Source: Verrucomicrobiota bacterium (GTDB taxonomy: Bacteria; Verrucomicrobiota; Verrucomicrobiia; Limisphaerales; UBA1100). From it: a stretch of 21,070 bases of DNA. The translations under genes were made by a program, and so were the position numbers. This document shows, piece by piece, positions 12,941-20,714 of the stretch (position 1 is the stretch's first letter; each line of letters opens with the position of its first letter). Location: assembly GCA_028872685.1 (NCBI GenBank), contig JAPKEI010000010.1, forward strand, positions 1 through 21,070. The letters are read 5' to 3'. Below the pieces are notes generated by a model. That model worked only from the letters and a program-made list of their open reading frames with translations, made no database searches and was not told where the DNA came from.

Positions 12941-15133
12941 CTAATCCGAAGATACGCGCGGGAAGGCTTTGAGCGAGTAGTTGAGCGAAATCTGAAACTC
13001 ATCATTGCGGCGGCCGGTATCGGTTACAAATCGTAGATCCACAAAAAATGTCCAGCTGCGCATGTCTCGGTGGAGGGTGTAGCTGTGCTGCGAGAGTTGG
13101 CCTTTGACGGCGTCGTAATACTGGCGCGTGGAAGCGGACCAGTTTTCGTTGAGGCGGTACGCCGCGCCGGTGTGAATCACGCTGCTGCGATCTGCTTCGG
13201 TGATGCTGGGGTGGGCGAGGTAATAATAATGCCCAGCGTTGAGGCGCCAGTTGTCGTCGGGGGTCAAGTTCACGCTATTGTTCATCAGGCGCCACATCGA
13301 GTTATCGAGATCATAGCGGAAATTGGATTGCAGCTCGAGCCAGTTACGCGGACGGAAACGCAGGTCGGAGAACGCATCGGCAAAGGTGTTTTGGCTGGAA
13401 TTAGGGTCGAGTCGCCAATCGGTGTATAGATTCCAATCAATCAACTCATCGATGGCACGCGCCTGTTGTTCGTCGAGGCGCGGGGAACGGCGGGTTTGCC
13501 AGATATTGCGTAGGCCGAGGCGCACGGCGTTTTGCGCGTCGATGTTGTCGATGGCGTTGTAATCGGGCATCTCAAAGGGCAGCAGATTGGGGGAAGTTAA
13601 TTCGCTATCCAGTTTATCCAATTCCCCCGGCGTGCGGTTTGGGCGTGGAACGAACACATAATTAATGGAAGGCTTCACGATGTGGCGCAGTCCGTTGACG
13701 TCGAGTAGTTTGTTTTGGACGTCGGGCATGAGCTTGGAAAATTTGGTGGAGAATTCCACGCCGGTGTTGAACACATAACGCTCACTACTGGCGGTGCTTT
13801 TGCCGCGGCCTTCGGTGGCGCCGTAATGGGTGAAGCGTCCGCCGATGCGAGGAGTGATGTTCAGCCAGTCGTTGTAAGTTTTGGGCAGGTAAACCTGATG
13901 CAGCGTGTCCATCCGCATCATGCCATAGTCGTCGGAGCTACTGTTGGCGTACCGGCGGTTGAGGTAGGCGAGCGAACTTTCGGTGTCGTAAAAGAGCGAC
14001 GTGTCGCCTAGTTGATGACGCGTGCCGCTCAGCCGCAAATCGGGCAGGCGTTGGACGGTTTCATAAAAATCATTCATCCTCGGCTGCATCAGCAGGTTCA
14101 GTTCGTAATTCGACCATTTTTGGTCCAGCTCGAGGAATGAGTTGGGCTGCACATTGTCTCGATACAATCCTTCAAAAAAATCGCGGCGCATATATTCATC
14201 CGACTCCAGATTAAAATTGGCAGTGGCGGTGAAGCCATTGGTGGTACTTAGCCGATGTTGCCATGTGGCCAGATCACGTTCACGATCGATGGCTCGATCG
14301 AGCGAATCTGTGAGTGGATCATCATCCCACGCGCGGTAAAGCGAGAGTCGGCCTTCGCCGCCTTCGCCGAGGTTGTATTGAAAGTCCGGCCCCATGGCGA
14401 AGCCGCGTTGCGAGCGGTAGTCGAAATTGAATTCGCCGCCTAGCTTATCGCTTGTGGGTAGTCGCACCGCGCTAAGCATGTAACTACCCCACTCGCTTTT
14501 GATGCCCGGCTCCAAGTGGATGTTCCATGGGTGTCGCTTTAAACTACGCTTATAATAAGGCATGTACATCACCGGAAGTTTGCCGAAATGCAGCGAGGCA
14601 TTCCGAAAGATGATATGTTCGCCGGGCACGATTTCCACTTCCTTGGCCTTGATCACCATCGATGGCTTTGCCACGTCGTCCGTGGTAAAAGTGGCGTTCT
14701 TTGCGGTGTAAACTTTGTTGGTGGTATTGCCGGTCAGGTTTTCACCGTGCATGAAAAACTCAAGATTGCCCGTGCGGAATTGGGCTGACTTAATGTTGCG
14801 CGTTTTGAAATCGTACTCCATTCGCTCCGCCTTCCAAATGTTCCCATCGCGACGTAGCACCACATTACCCGTGGCAGTCATTTGTTCGGTGAGGTGGTTG
14901 AATGTGCCGTTGTCGGTGGTAATCTCAGCGGCATCCGGCTGGCCCTGATGATACTTCACCCGAATCCGGCCCGAGCCGATGGTGGTACTGGAAGCCGCAT
15001 CAAATTTAATATCCGCGTCGGGCCCCACGAGCACGATTTTTGTTTTCAATGGACTCAAGCCATCTTGAGCCATTAATCCGCCCGCGAAGAATATAATCCC
15101 CACAAACGCCAGGTAAATTAATTGCCTCCTCAT
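12941..15133 (-). CDS. lptD: LPS-assembly outer-membrane protein LptD
   Basis: The 730-residue protein has a signal peptide (MRRQLIYLAFVGIIFFAGGLMAQ). An OstA-like periplasmic jellyroll follows at about residues 30-150 (TDNGTFNHLTEQMTATGNV, KAERMEYDF). The rest is a long beta-barrel with alternating aromatic/polar strands and the LptD motif GLRHIVKPSINYVF in its second half; it ends NDEFQISLNYSL-KAFPRVSSD. LptD inserts lipopolysaccharide into the outer leaflet with LptE. No cysteine is present anywhere, so the disulfides that activate E. coli LptD cannot form. Length is near the usual 750-800. ATG 15133 is preferred over the GTG two codons upstream. It shows the organism has an LPS-type outer membrane. 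Confidence 0.92.
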   Translation of the reverse strand: MRRQLIYLAFVGIIFFAGGLMAQDGLSPLKTKIVLVGPDADIKFDAASSTTIGSGRIRVKYHQGQPDAAEITTDNGTFNHLTEQMTATGNVVLRRDGNIWKAERMEYDFKTRNIKSAQFRTGNLEFFMHGENLTGNTTNKVYTAKNATFTTDDVAKPSMVIKAKEVEIVPGEHIIFRNASLHFGKLPVMYMPYYKRSLKRHPWNIHLEPGIKSEWGSYMLSAVRLPTSDKLGGEFNFDYRSQRGFAMGPDFQYNLGEGGEGRLSLYRAWDDDPLTDSLDRAIDRERDLATWQHRLSTTNGFTATANFNLESDEYMRRDFFEGLYRDNVQPNSFLELDQKWSNYELNLLMQPRMNDFYETVQRLPDLRLSGTRHQLGDTSLFYDTESSLAYLNRRYANSSSDDYGMMRMDTLHQVYLPKTYNDWLNITPRIGGRFTHYGATEGRGKSTASSERYVFNTGVEFSTKFSKLMPDVQNKLLDVNGLRHIVKPSINYVFVPRPNRTPGELDKLDSELTSPNLLPFEMPDYNAIDNIDAQNAVRLGLRNIWQTRRSPRLDEQQARAIDELIDWNLYTDWRLDPNSSQNTFADAFSDLRFRPRNWLELQSNFRYDLDNSMWRLMNNSVNLTPDDNWRLNAGHYYYLAHPSITEADRSSVIHTGAAYRLNENWSASTRQYYDAVKGQLSQHSYTLHRDMRSWTFFVDLRFVTDTGRRNDEFQISLNYSLKAFPRVSSD

Positions 15134-15196
15134 CAGCACGCGCAGTGGAGCATTACCTTGCCCTCAAGCCAACCCCGACTTATCCCCAGTATCCAA

Positions 15197-15225
15197 TGTA
15201 GCTCGGCTCACCAAGTCGGGCTACA
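15197..15225. repeat. 29-bp stem-loop in the lptD/DUF6797 divergent gap
   Basis: TGTAGCTCGGCT and AGTCGGGCTACA form a 12-bp stem (two G-U type mismatches) around the loop CACCA. No T-run follows and it lies well upstream of both genes, so it is not an obvious terminator. Compensating changes between arms make it look like a REP-like dispersed palindrome or a protein site. Confidence 0.4.
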
Positions 15226-15265
15226 GAGCGCACCGCATTTCGCTGACAAGATGTTGGTAGCACGA

Positions 15266-15294
15266 TTGACACCCATAGTTTTGGCCATTAATTT
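15266..15294 (+). promoter_or_regulatory. Putative promoter of the DUF6797 gene
   Basis: A perfect -35 TTGACA (15266-15271), a 17-bp spacer and TAATTT (15289-15294) lie 7 nt before the ATG at 15302, again implying an almost leaderless mRNA. Confidence 0.6.
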
Positions 15295-15301
15295 TTCACC
15301 T

Positions 15302-17377
15302 ATGAAACTTATGCGTCTGCTGATGCTTTGCCTTATTCCCGCCGTTCTCATTGCTGCCCCGCCCAAGGAGGTGAGTAAACAAGGCGAAGGCGATTGGGTG
15401 GATGCGCGTTATGCGAAGGTGAAGTTTGGGCCGTTCGTCAGCGGGCACATTGCCACGCCGAAGGGCGGCACGCACAAGGGCATCGCCATTCGCGTTGGCG
15501 AGAAGGGCGAAGGCACGATGGTGTTCGACACCGACCTCTGCACTTGGCGCGCCGGCTGGACCGGCGGCTTCCTCAAGACCGATCCCGCCCGCTACGGACT
15601 CATCCGCGCGCTGAAGCCCGATGGCAAAATCGTCTTCGCCAACCCAGCCACCCCCGGCGTGGCCGATACCAAGGGCTCCTTCGCCGATCCGCGCAAAGTG
15701 AAGCACGGGCCGTTGCCACAAGCATATGCTCGATACAAAGGGTTGTATGTAGGTGGGAATCGAATTGTGGTTCGATATGATTTGGGAGAAACTGAAATTT
15801 TTGATTCACCATGGATGAACAAAGGGCAGGACGGAACGGATCAATTCAATAGGAGAATAATTATCAAGCATGGATCAAAAAACTGGAAAGTTTATCAGTT
15901 GCAAGATGCGTCCGCAAAAATTGATGTGAAGGAATTGCTCAGACAAAAACCGTCAGCTAATCTTGATGAAGAAGAATTGGGGAGTTTAATTGGCTCAGGC
16001 CCGCGCCGGTGGGGCGCGCCGATTGTCACCAAGGGCATTGTCGATAAGCGCAAGACGGCGTTTGCCATCGACACCATCACGGTGCCTTACAAAAATCCTC
16101 ATAATGCGTTGATGTTTACGACGGGGCACGATTTTGCGAGCAATGGGGATTGCTATGTTTGCACGGTGCACGGGGATGTTTGGAAGGTGACGGGGATTGA
16201 TGCCGAGTTGAAGGCGGTAAAGTGGCATCGGTTTGCCACGGGGCTGTATCAGCCGCTGGGGTTGCGGGTGGTGAAGGGTCAGGTGTACGTGCTGGGGCGC
16301 GATCAAATTACGCGGCTGCACGATAAGAACGGCGACGGCGAGGCAGAATTTTACGAGGCGTTTAATAATGACATTATGATTGGCGGCGGCGGGCATTCGT
16401 ACGCGACGTGTTTGGAGACGGATCCGGCGGGCAATTTTTATTTCATCCGCTGCGCCGAGGGCACGCCGCATGGGGGCGTGTTGCTGAAGGTGTTGGCCGA
16501 TGGCAGCAAACTTTCGGTGGTGGCCACGGGCTTCCGCAATCCCAATGGACTCGGCGTGGGGCCTAACGGCGTCATCACCGCCGCTGACCAACAAGGCACG
16601 TGGGTGCCCGAGACGCGGCTGGACGTCATCCGCCCCGGTGGTTTTTACGGTTTCATGCCCAGCCATAAACGCAAGGTGGCGCCGACCATGTACGACCCGC
16701 CGTTGTTGTGGATCCCGCGCGTGTTGGACAACTCCGCCGGCGGCCAAGTGTGGGTGCCGAAGAACTCGTGGGGCCCGCTTGGCGGTGAACTGTTGCATTT
16801 CTCGTACGGTCGTTGCTCGATGATGCACATCGTGCGCGATGGCGCGAATGGCGGCGTAGTGCCCTTGCCCGGCCGCTTTCTTTCCGGCGCGTGCCGCGGG
16901 CGGTTCAATCCTAAGGACGGCCATCTTTACGTCACCGGCTTGCTCGGTTGGCAAACCTCCGCCATTCGCGATGGTTGCCTCCAACGCGTGCGCTTCACCG
17001 GCGAGCCCATCCGCCAGCCCATCGGAATGAAAATTCACGCCAACGGCATTCGCCTCACCTTCAGTACCGCGCTCGACAAAAAAATCGCTGAAGACATTGA
17101 CAGCTGGTCCGCCGAGCAATGGAACTACCGATGGACCGCTGCGTACGGCTCCAAAGATTGGTCCGTCAAGGATCCTAACAAACAAGGCCGCGACCTCATT
17201 GCCATCAAGAACGCCAAACTCCTCCCCGACGGTAAAAGCGTTTTCCTTCAAATCGAAAAAGTCGCCCCAGTCCACTCAATGGCCATCCAATACAACCTCG
17301 ACACCGCCCAAGGCAAAATCTTCAAAGGCACATATAATTTGACCGTGAATGAAGTGGGCAAAGCGTTGGGGAAATAG
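15302..17377 (+). CDS. Secreted DUF6797-domain / beta-propeller protein
   Basis: The 691-residue protein starts with a signal peptide (MKLMRLLMLCLIPAVLIAAPP). Residues about 31-130 carry the DUF6797-type block (DWVDARYAKVKFGPFVSG, VFDTDLCTWRAGWTGGFL). From about 255 to 560 comes a PQQ/glucose-dehydrogenase-like propeller region with GDCYVCTVHGDVWKV, LYQPLGLRVVKGQVYVLGRDQ, ATGFRNPNGLGVGPNG and PGGFYGF. The C-terminal 120 residues are beta-rich (IRLTFSTALDKK, VFLQIEKVAPVHSM). Such proteins are typical of Verrucomicrobiota and Planctomycetota, often fused to haem c domains; no CxxCH is present here, so it is not a cytochrome itself. Its enzymatic role is unknown to me. Codons 140-233 are far more A/T-rich than the rest. 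The frame opens upstream to 15122, but the signal peptide fixes the start. Confidence 0.85.
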   Translation: MKLMRLLMLCLIPAVLIAAPPKEVSKQGEGDWVDARYAKVKFGPFVSGHIATPKGGTHKGIAIRVGEKGEGTMVFDTDLCTWRAGWTGGFLKTDPARYGLIRALKPDGKIVFANPATPGVADTKGSFADPRKVKHGPLPQAYARYKGLYVGGNRIVVRYDLGETEIFDSPWMNKGQDGTDQFNRRIIIKHGSKNWKVYQLQDASAKIDVKELLRQKPSANLDEEELGSLIGSGPRRWGAPIVTKGIVDKRKTAFAIDTITVPYKNPHNALMFTTGHDFASNGDCYVCTVHGDVWKVTGIDAELKAVKWHRFATGLYQPLGLRVVKGQVYVLGRDQITRLHDKNGDGEAEFYEAFNNDIMIGGGGHSYATCLETDPAGNFYFIRCAEGTPHGGVLLKVLADGSKLSVVATGFRNPNGLGVGPNGVITAADQQGTWVPETRLDVIRPGGFYGFMPSHKRKVAPTMYDPPLLWIPRVLDNSAGGQVWVPKNSWGPLGGELLHFSYGRCSMMHIVRDGANGGVVPLPGRFLSGACRGRFNPKDGHLYVTGLLGWQTSAIRDGCLQRVRFTGEPIRQPIGMKIHANGIRLTFSTALDKKIAEDIDSWSAEQWNYRWTAAYGSKDWSVKDPNKQGRDLIAIKNAKLLPDGKSVFLQIEKVAPVHSMAIQYNLDTAQGKIFKGTYNLTVNEVGKALGK

Positions 17378-17402
17378 TTTTTGCGCCTTGGCGGTTTAAC
17401 CC
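17378..17402. repeat. Short GCGCCTTGGCGGTTTAA-type phrase after a stop codon
   Basis: Immediately after the DUF6797 stop lies TTTTTGCGCCTTGGCGGTTT then AACCC. The phrase resembles degenerate dispersed intergenic repeats I recall from this group of bacteria. A similar GGGGCCTTGGCGGACGG string occurs at about 4021-4037, upstream of alr. Confidence 0.3.
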
Positions 17403-17431
17403 AAAACCCGCAAGCGGTGAATTAAATCTCC

Positions 17432-17459
17432 TTTCCAAGCCCTCCCCATAGCCTACAAT
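17432..17459 (+). promoter_or_regulatory. Putative promoter of the PDZ protein gene
   Basis: TTTCCA (17432-17437), a 16-bp spacer and TACAAT (17454-17459, 5 of 6) end 6 nt before the ATG at 17466, the same geometry as the promoter at 11997-12024. The inferred start site is the A of the ATG. Confidence 0.5.
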
Positions 17460-17465
17460 CCCCCA

Positions 17466-19010
17466 ATGCGATGGCTGTTTTTTATATTGGTGATGGGAAG
17501 CGTGGGTGCTGCTGATGCGCCGCGCACGGGGATGTTCACCCTCAAAATCGGTGATCGAATGGATGTCACGATGCACGGTTACACGCTGGCCGAGGGCTTC
17601 AGCTTTAGCCACGAGGATATCGTTGGCAAGATGCACATTAAAGCCAACGCGCTGCGGCAGTTGAACCTTAAACCCGCACCCACTCCCGTTGCCGCCCGTC
17701 GACACGGCGCGTTGGTGTATCTTTTTAATGGCGACGAATTGTCGGGCGACATCATCAAGCTCACCGAGCAATCGCTGGAATTCGATACGTGGTATGCCGG
17801 CAAACTTTCCATCCCACGCGCGCAAGTGCAGTGGCTCGTGCCTGGCACAGGTGGTGTGGTGTTCGACGGCCCCAAATCCCTCAACGGCTGGGGCGCGGCT
17901 ATCATCGGCGTGTTGCTCGGCGATGACATCGACAGCGGCGTGGAAGGCATCACCATTCAGGACGTGTTCGCCGACAGTCCCGCCGCCAAGGGAGGTTTGC
18001 AAATCGGCGACATCATCACTCACATCAACGGTAAGCCGTACACAAAAAAAGAACTAATGATCGCCTTCGTGAAAAGCCAAAAAATCGGCGACAAACTCAA
18101 GGTCGGTTTGCTGCGCGGCGATAACGTGAAGGTACAGGCCGACATCACTCTCGGCTCGTTGCATTGGGAATTTGACAACGGCTCTTTCATCAGCAAAGGC
18201 ACCGGCTACGTCATCGGCAAAGAACTCAAGTGGCCACCCATGGCCAGCGTGGATTTCGACCTCGAATGGGAGCGCGACATCGCGCTCGACGTGATGCTCT
18301 GCACCGATCGCCTTCACAGCGTCAGCTATCAAAACGCCTACCTCCTGCGCCTCACCGGCGGCCCGAGCTACCTCTACCGCAACACCAGTGCCGGCGAAGG
18401 CGATCTGCAGACCACCAGCCTCGGCAGTGGCAATCCCGCTTGGGGCTCCGCGCGCAAGGCGCACGTCTCCATCCGCGTGGACCGCCGCACCGCTACCATC
18501 GTGCTGCTCGTCAATGAACGCCTCGTGCGCAAGTGGGTGGACCGCGCCGGTTTCGCTGGTAAAGGCAGCGTACTACAATTCAATCCCCGAACTGATTCCA
18601 GAATGGCTATTCACAACCTGCGCATCAGCGAATGGAACGGCCGCCTCCCAAAAGCAGGCCCGTCCGTTGGTCAATCTGGTGCACAAGACGCCCTCCAACT
18701 CCACAAGGGCGAGCAACTCACGGGTCAAATCCTCACTGTCGACCAAGGTAAACTCAACTTAAAATCCGACTTCGGCCCCATCTCCATCCCCCTCGGCAAA
18801 ATTGCCAACATCTCCTTCGCCAAGAAAACAGAAAAAGCCCCCGGTCCCAAACCGAACGAACCGCAGTCGAAATCATTCAATTTAGGCAGAATGGGAAAAG
18901 TTTCCGGCAACCTCCTCGAATGGTCGCCCAAAGCCGTGCGGGTGAGTTCACCCGTGCTGGGCGAATTGAACCTGGCCCCTTCGATAATCAATTCTGTGCA
19001 ATTCAGGTAG
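17466..19010 (+). CDS. Exported PDZ-domain protein with three repeated beta modules
   Basis: The 514-residue protein has a signal peptide (MRWLFFILVMGSVGAADA). A PDZ domain occupies about 155-229 (GITIQDVFADSPAAKGGLQIGDIITHINGK). Residues about 231-395 look like a LamG/concanavalin-type beta sandwich ending IHNLRISEWNG. A module with the pattern L-x-x-G-x-x-L/V-x-G then L-x-x-x-x-x-G-x-L/I-x-I/L-P occurs three times: about 81-127 (YLFNGDELSGDI...GKLSIPRAQV), 408-451 (QLHKGEQLTGQI...GPISIPLGKI) and 469-513 (FNLGRMGKVSGNL...GELNLAPSII). No protease triad is seen, so it is probably an envelope scaffold or binding protein rather than an enzyme. It lies 88 nt after the DUF6797 gene on the same strand and is convergent with glycerate kinase. 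Confidence 0.85.
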   Translation: MRWLFFILVMGSVGAADAPRTGMFTLKIGDRMDVTMHGYTLAEGFSFSHEDIVGKMHIKANALRQLNLKPAPTPVAARRHGALVYLFNGDELSGDIIKLTEQSLEFDTWYAGKLSIPRAQVQWLVPGTGGVVFDGPKSLNGWGAAIIGVLLGDDIDSGVEGITIQDVFADSPAAKGGLQIGDIITHINGKPYTKKELMIAFVKSQKIGDKLKVGLLRGDNVKVQADITLGSLHWEFDNGSFISKGTGYVIGKELKWPPMASVDFDLEWERDIALDVMLCTDRLHSVSYQNAYLLRLTGGPSYLYRNTSAGEGDLQTTSLGSGNPAWGSARKAHVSIRVDRRTATIVLLVNERLVRKWVDRAGFAGKGSVLQFNPRTDSRMAIHNLRISEWNGRLPKAGPSVGQSGAQDALQLHKGEQLTGQILTVDQGKLNLKSDFGPISIPLGKIANISFAKKTEKAPGPKPNEPQSKSFNLGRMGKVSGNLLEWSPKAVRVSSPVLGELNLAPSIINSVQFR

Positions 19011-19064
19011 CCACCATTTCTGACTCGGTGCTTCTGATTTGTGAAGGCGAAGCCGCCCTCACGT

Positions 19065-20171
19065 TCAAAACTCATCCCCCACCACGCGCGCCAATTTCTC
19101 CAACCACCGCGCCGCATTCACTTGCCCTTCGGTGGCCGTGGTCAGATCAGTCAGCGCTCGGCAATCATCCAAAACCTCAGCGAGGGCAGGGCGATCCTTC
19201 ACCATTCCCGCTAATCCAACGCAGCGGCAACCATTCGCGCGCGCGCGTTTAGCCAGTTCGCCGACGCCTTTGCCCATCACCGTTTGGCGATCCATCGCGC
19301 CCTCGCCCGTCACCACCACATCCACCTCGCGCAGCAAAGCGTCCAGCCCCGCCGCCTCCGCAAAAATATCAAACCCTGACCGAATCTTCGCTCTCGCAAA
19401 ACAACGCAGTCCAAACCCAAGTCCCCCCGCTGCCCCTGCGCCTGGTAAACTTGCGACATCTTCGCCCATCTGTGCCTCCCAAACCTCCGCCAACCGCGCC
19501 AGCGCCGCCTCCGCCTGCGGAATGTATTCCTCTCGCAAACCCTTCTGTGGCCCGTAAACCCGCGTGCATCCGTTAGGCCCAAGCATCGGATTTTGCACAT
19601 CGACCGCGACAATTATTTTACTCGATAATTTGGTTTCCGTTGGGTGGATTTTTCTGAGGTTCACTAAATCAATCCAATCGCAGATTGGTTTGCCTCGGTC
19701 ATTTTCAAAACGCCAACCCAATTCCCGCGCCATCCCGAATCCCCCATCGTTTGTAGCGCTCCCTCCAATCCCGATGATGATCTGGCGGCAGTTGGTAAAC
19801 CGCTCATCGCGCAACACAATTCCAAGGCCGTGGGAATCCAACACCAGCGGCCGCCGTTTCTTAGCCGACAACATCGCCAACCCAAGAATGTTTGCCGACT
19901 CAACAATCGCTGTTCCAGAATTAGAATCAATCCAACAAGGCGCGTTCGTTAGGGCGTGCGATGCATCTTGCGTTTCAATCGTAAGCGAATTAGCCCCTAG
20001 CGCCCCCGCCATCAACGCCCCAAATCCATCACCCCCGTCGCTAATAGGCAGCTGTGTCAGTCTGTCCTCCGGTCGCGCCGCCTTCCACCCCCGCGCGATC
20101 GCCTTCGCCGCTTGCGGAGCGGTAAGCGTGCCCTTGAATTTATCGGGCGCGATGAGAATGGAAAGAGGCAA
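19065..20171 (-). CDS. Glycerate kinase (GarK/GlxK family)
   Basis: The protein has about 368 residues, normal for the family, and phosphorylates glycerate with ATP (2-phosphoglycerate in characterised GarK/GlxK enzymes). It opens ILIAPDKFKGTLTAPQAAKAI, the family N-terminus, followed by LPISDGGDGFGAL, IIIGIGGSATNDGGFGMARELG, the central GPQKG region, LPGAGAAGGLGFGLR and VVTGEGAMDRQTVMGKG. No ATG fits the start. The best choice is TTG 20171 (LPLSILIAPDKFKG); the frame stays open to a TTG at 20225, but those codons come from the repeat-like sequence upstream. 54 bp separate it from the convergent PDZ gene, with only a weak GGCG/CGCC hairpin. Confidence 0.93.
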   Translation of the reverse strand: MPLSILIAPDKFKGTLTAPQAAKAIARGWKAARPEDRLTQLPISDGGDGFGALMAGALGANSLTIETQDASHALTNAPCWIDSNSGTAIVESANILGLAMLSAKKRRPLVLDSHGLGIVLRDERFTNCRQIIIGIGGSATNDGGFGMARELGWRFENDRGKPICDWIDLVNLRKIHPTETKLSSKIIVAVDVQNPMLGPNGCTRVYGPQKGLREEYIPQAEAALARLAEVWEAQMGEDVASLPGAGAAGGLGFGLRCFARAKIRSGFDIFAEAAGLDALLREVDVVVTGEGAMDRQTVMGKGVGELAKRARANGCRCVGLAGMVKDRPALAEVLDDCRALTDLTTATEGQVNAARWLEKLARVVGDEF

Positions 20172-20295
20172 GAGGGGGAGGGTAAATGCCCGATGCCCAA
20201 TACCCAAGCTCGAAGGAATGCCCAAGACTGAATTCCCAAAGTGACGGAAGCATGACCATCGGGTATTTCTTGAAACTTCAAACTTGAAACTTGAT
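20172..20295. repeat. Degenerate TTGGGCATT repeats and CTTGAAA tandem repeat
   Basis: Read on the minus strand, 20172-20242 contains about five degenerate units related to TTGGGCATT (TTTGGGAATT, CTTGGGCATT, TTGGGTA, TTGGGCATC, GGGCATTTA). At 20269-20295 the plus strand has four 7-bp units: CTTGAAA, CTTCAAA, CTTGAAA, CTTGATC. Such low-complexity phrases fill gaps between genes in Verrucomicrobiota genomes as I recall them. The gap must also hold the promoters of glycerate kinase and the glutaredoxin. TTGAAA at 20284-20289 with a 17-bp spacer to CATTCT is a weak candidate for the latter. Confidence 0.45.
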
Positions 20296-20322
20296 CCCTA
20301 TCCTGCCATTCTCTACGCACCT

Positions 20323-20661
20323 ATGGATAAACCGAACATCACTTGTTATCTCAAGCCAACTTGCGGCTGGAGCGAAGGCGTGCGGTCGGTGCTGCGCAAG
20401 CACGACCTTACTTGGGACGAAAAAGACGTGGTCAACAACCCCGAGCACCGCGCCGAAATGATTGAACGCAGCGGCCAAATGCTGCAGCCGTGCGTGGAAA
20501 TCAACGGCAATATGCTGGCCGACGTCAGCGGCGACGAAGTGGAAGCGTGGTTGCTGGCCAACAGCGTCGTCGGCTCTACCACCGCCGAGGCCGACGCACC
20601 GACCGATCAACCGTGTGCGCACGAGATGCCTGAGGCACAGTCGATGCAATTCAAAAATTAG
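20323..20661 (+). CDS. Glutaredoxin-like protein with CGWS site
   Basis: The 112-residue thioredoxin-fold protein begins NITCYLKPTCGWSEGVRSVL. The active-site motif CGWS (14-17) sits at the end of the first strand, as in monothiol glutaredoxins (CGFS), rather than the dithiol CPYC. The second half has QPCVEINGNMLADVSGDEVEAWL, in which an extra Cys follows the expected cis-Pro. The last 25 residues are a polar Asp/Glu-rich tail with one more Cys. Monothiol glutaredoxins carry Fe-S clusters or act on mixed disulfides; which applies here is not clear. ATG 20323 is chosen because strand 1 starts right there. A strong terminator follows. Confidence 0.88.
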   Translation: MDKPNITCYLKPTCGWSEGVRSVLRKHDLTWDEKDVVNNPEHRAEMIERSGQMLQPCVEINGNMLADVSGDEVEAWLLANSVVGSTTAEADAPTDQPCAHEMPEAQSMQFKN

Positions 20662-20679
20662 CACCGGCAAAATTTTGCA

Positions 20680-20709
20680 ACGGGCCGGTGATTGCCGGCC
20701 CGTTTTTTT
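20680..20709 (+). terminator. Rho-independent terminator after the glutaredoxin gene
   Basis: A perfect 9-bp G/C-rich stem (ACGGGCCGG and CCGGCCCGT) with loop TGATTG is followed by a run of T (20703-20709). It lies 19 nt after the glutaredoxin stop and ends only 5 nt before the panC start. Confidence 0.9.
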
Positions 20710-20714
20710 ATCGC

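Noticed and set aside
16151..16165. Cys pair CYVC in the DUF6797 protein as a haem c site
   Set aside because: A haem c site needs CxxCH; here the residue after the second Cys is Thr.
15995..17275. 426-residue minus-strand ORF opposite the DUF6797 gene
   Set aside because: Composition is His/Arg/Pro-rich with no motif, and the plus-strand frame has a signal peptide and conserved propeller motifs.
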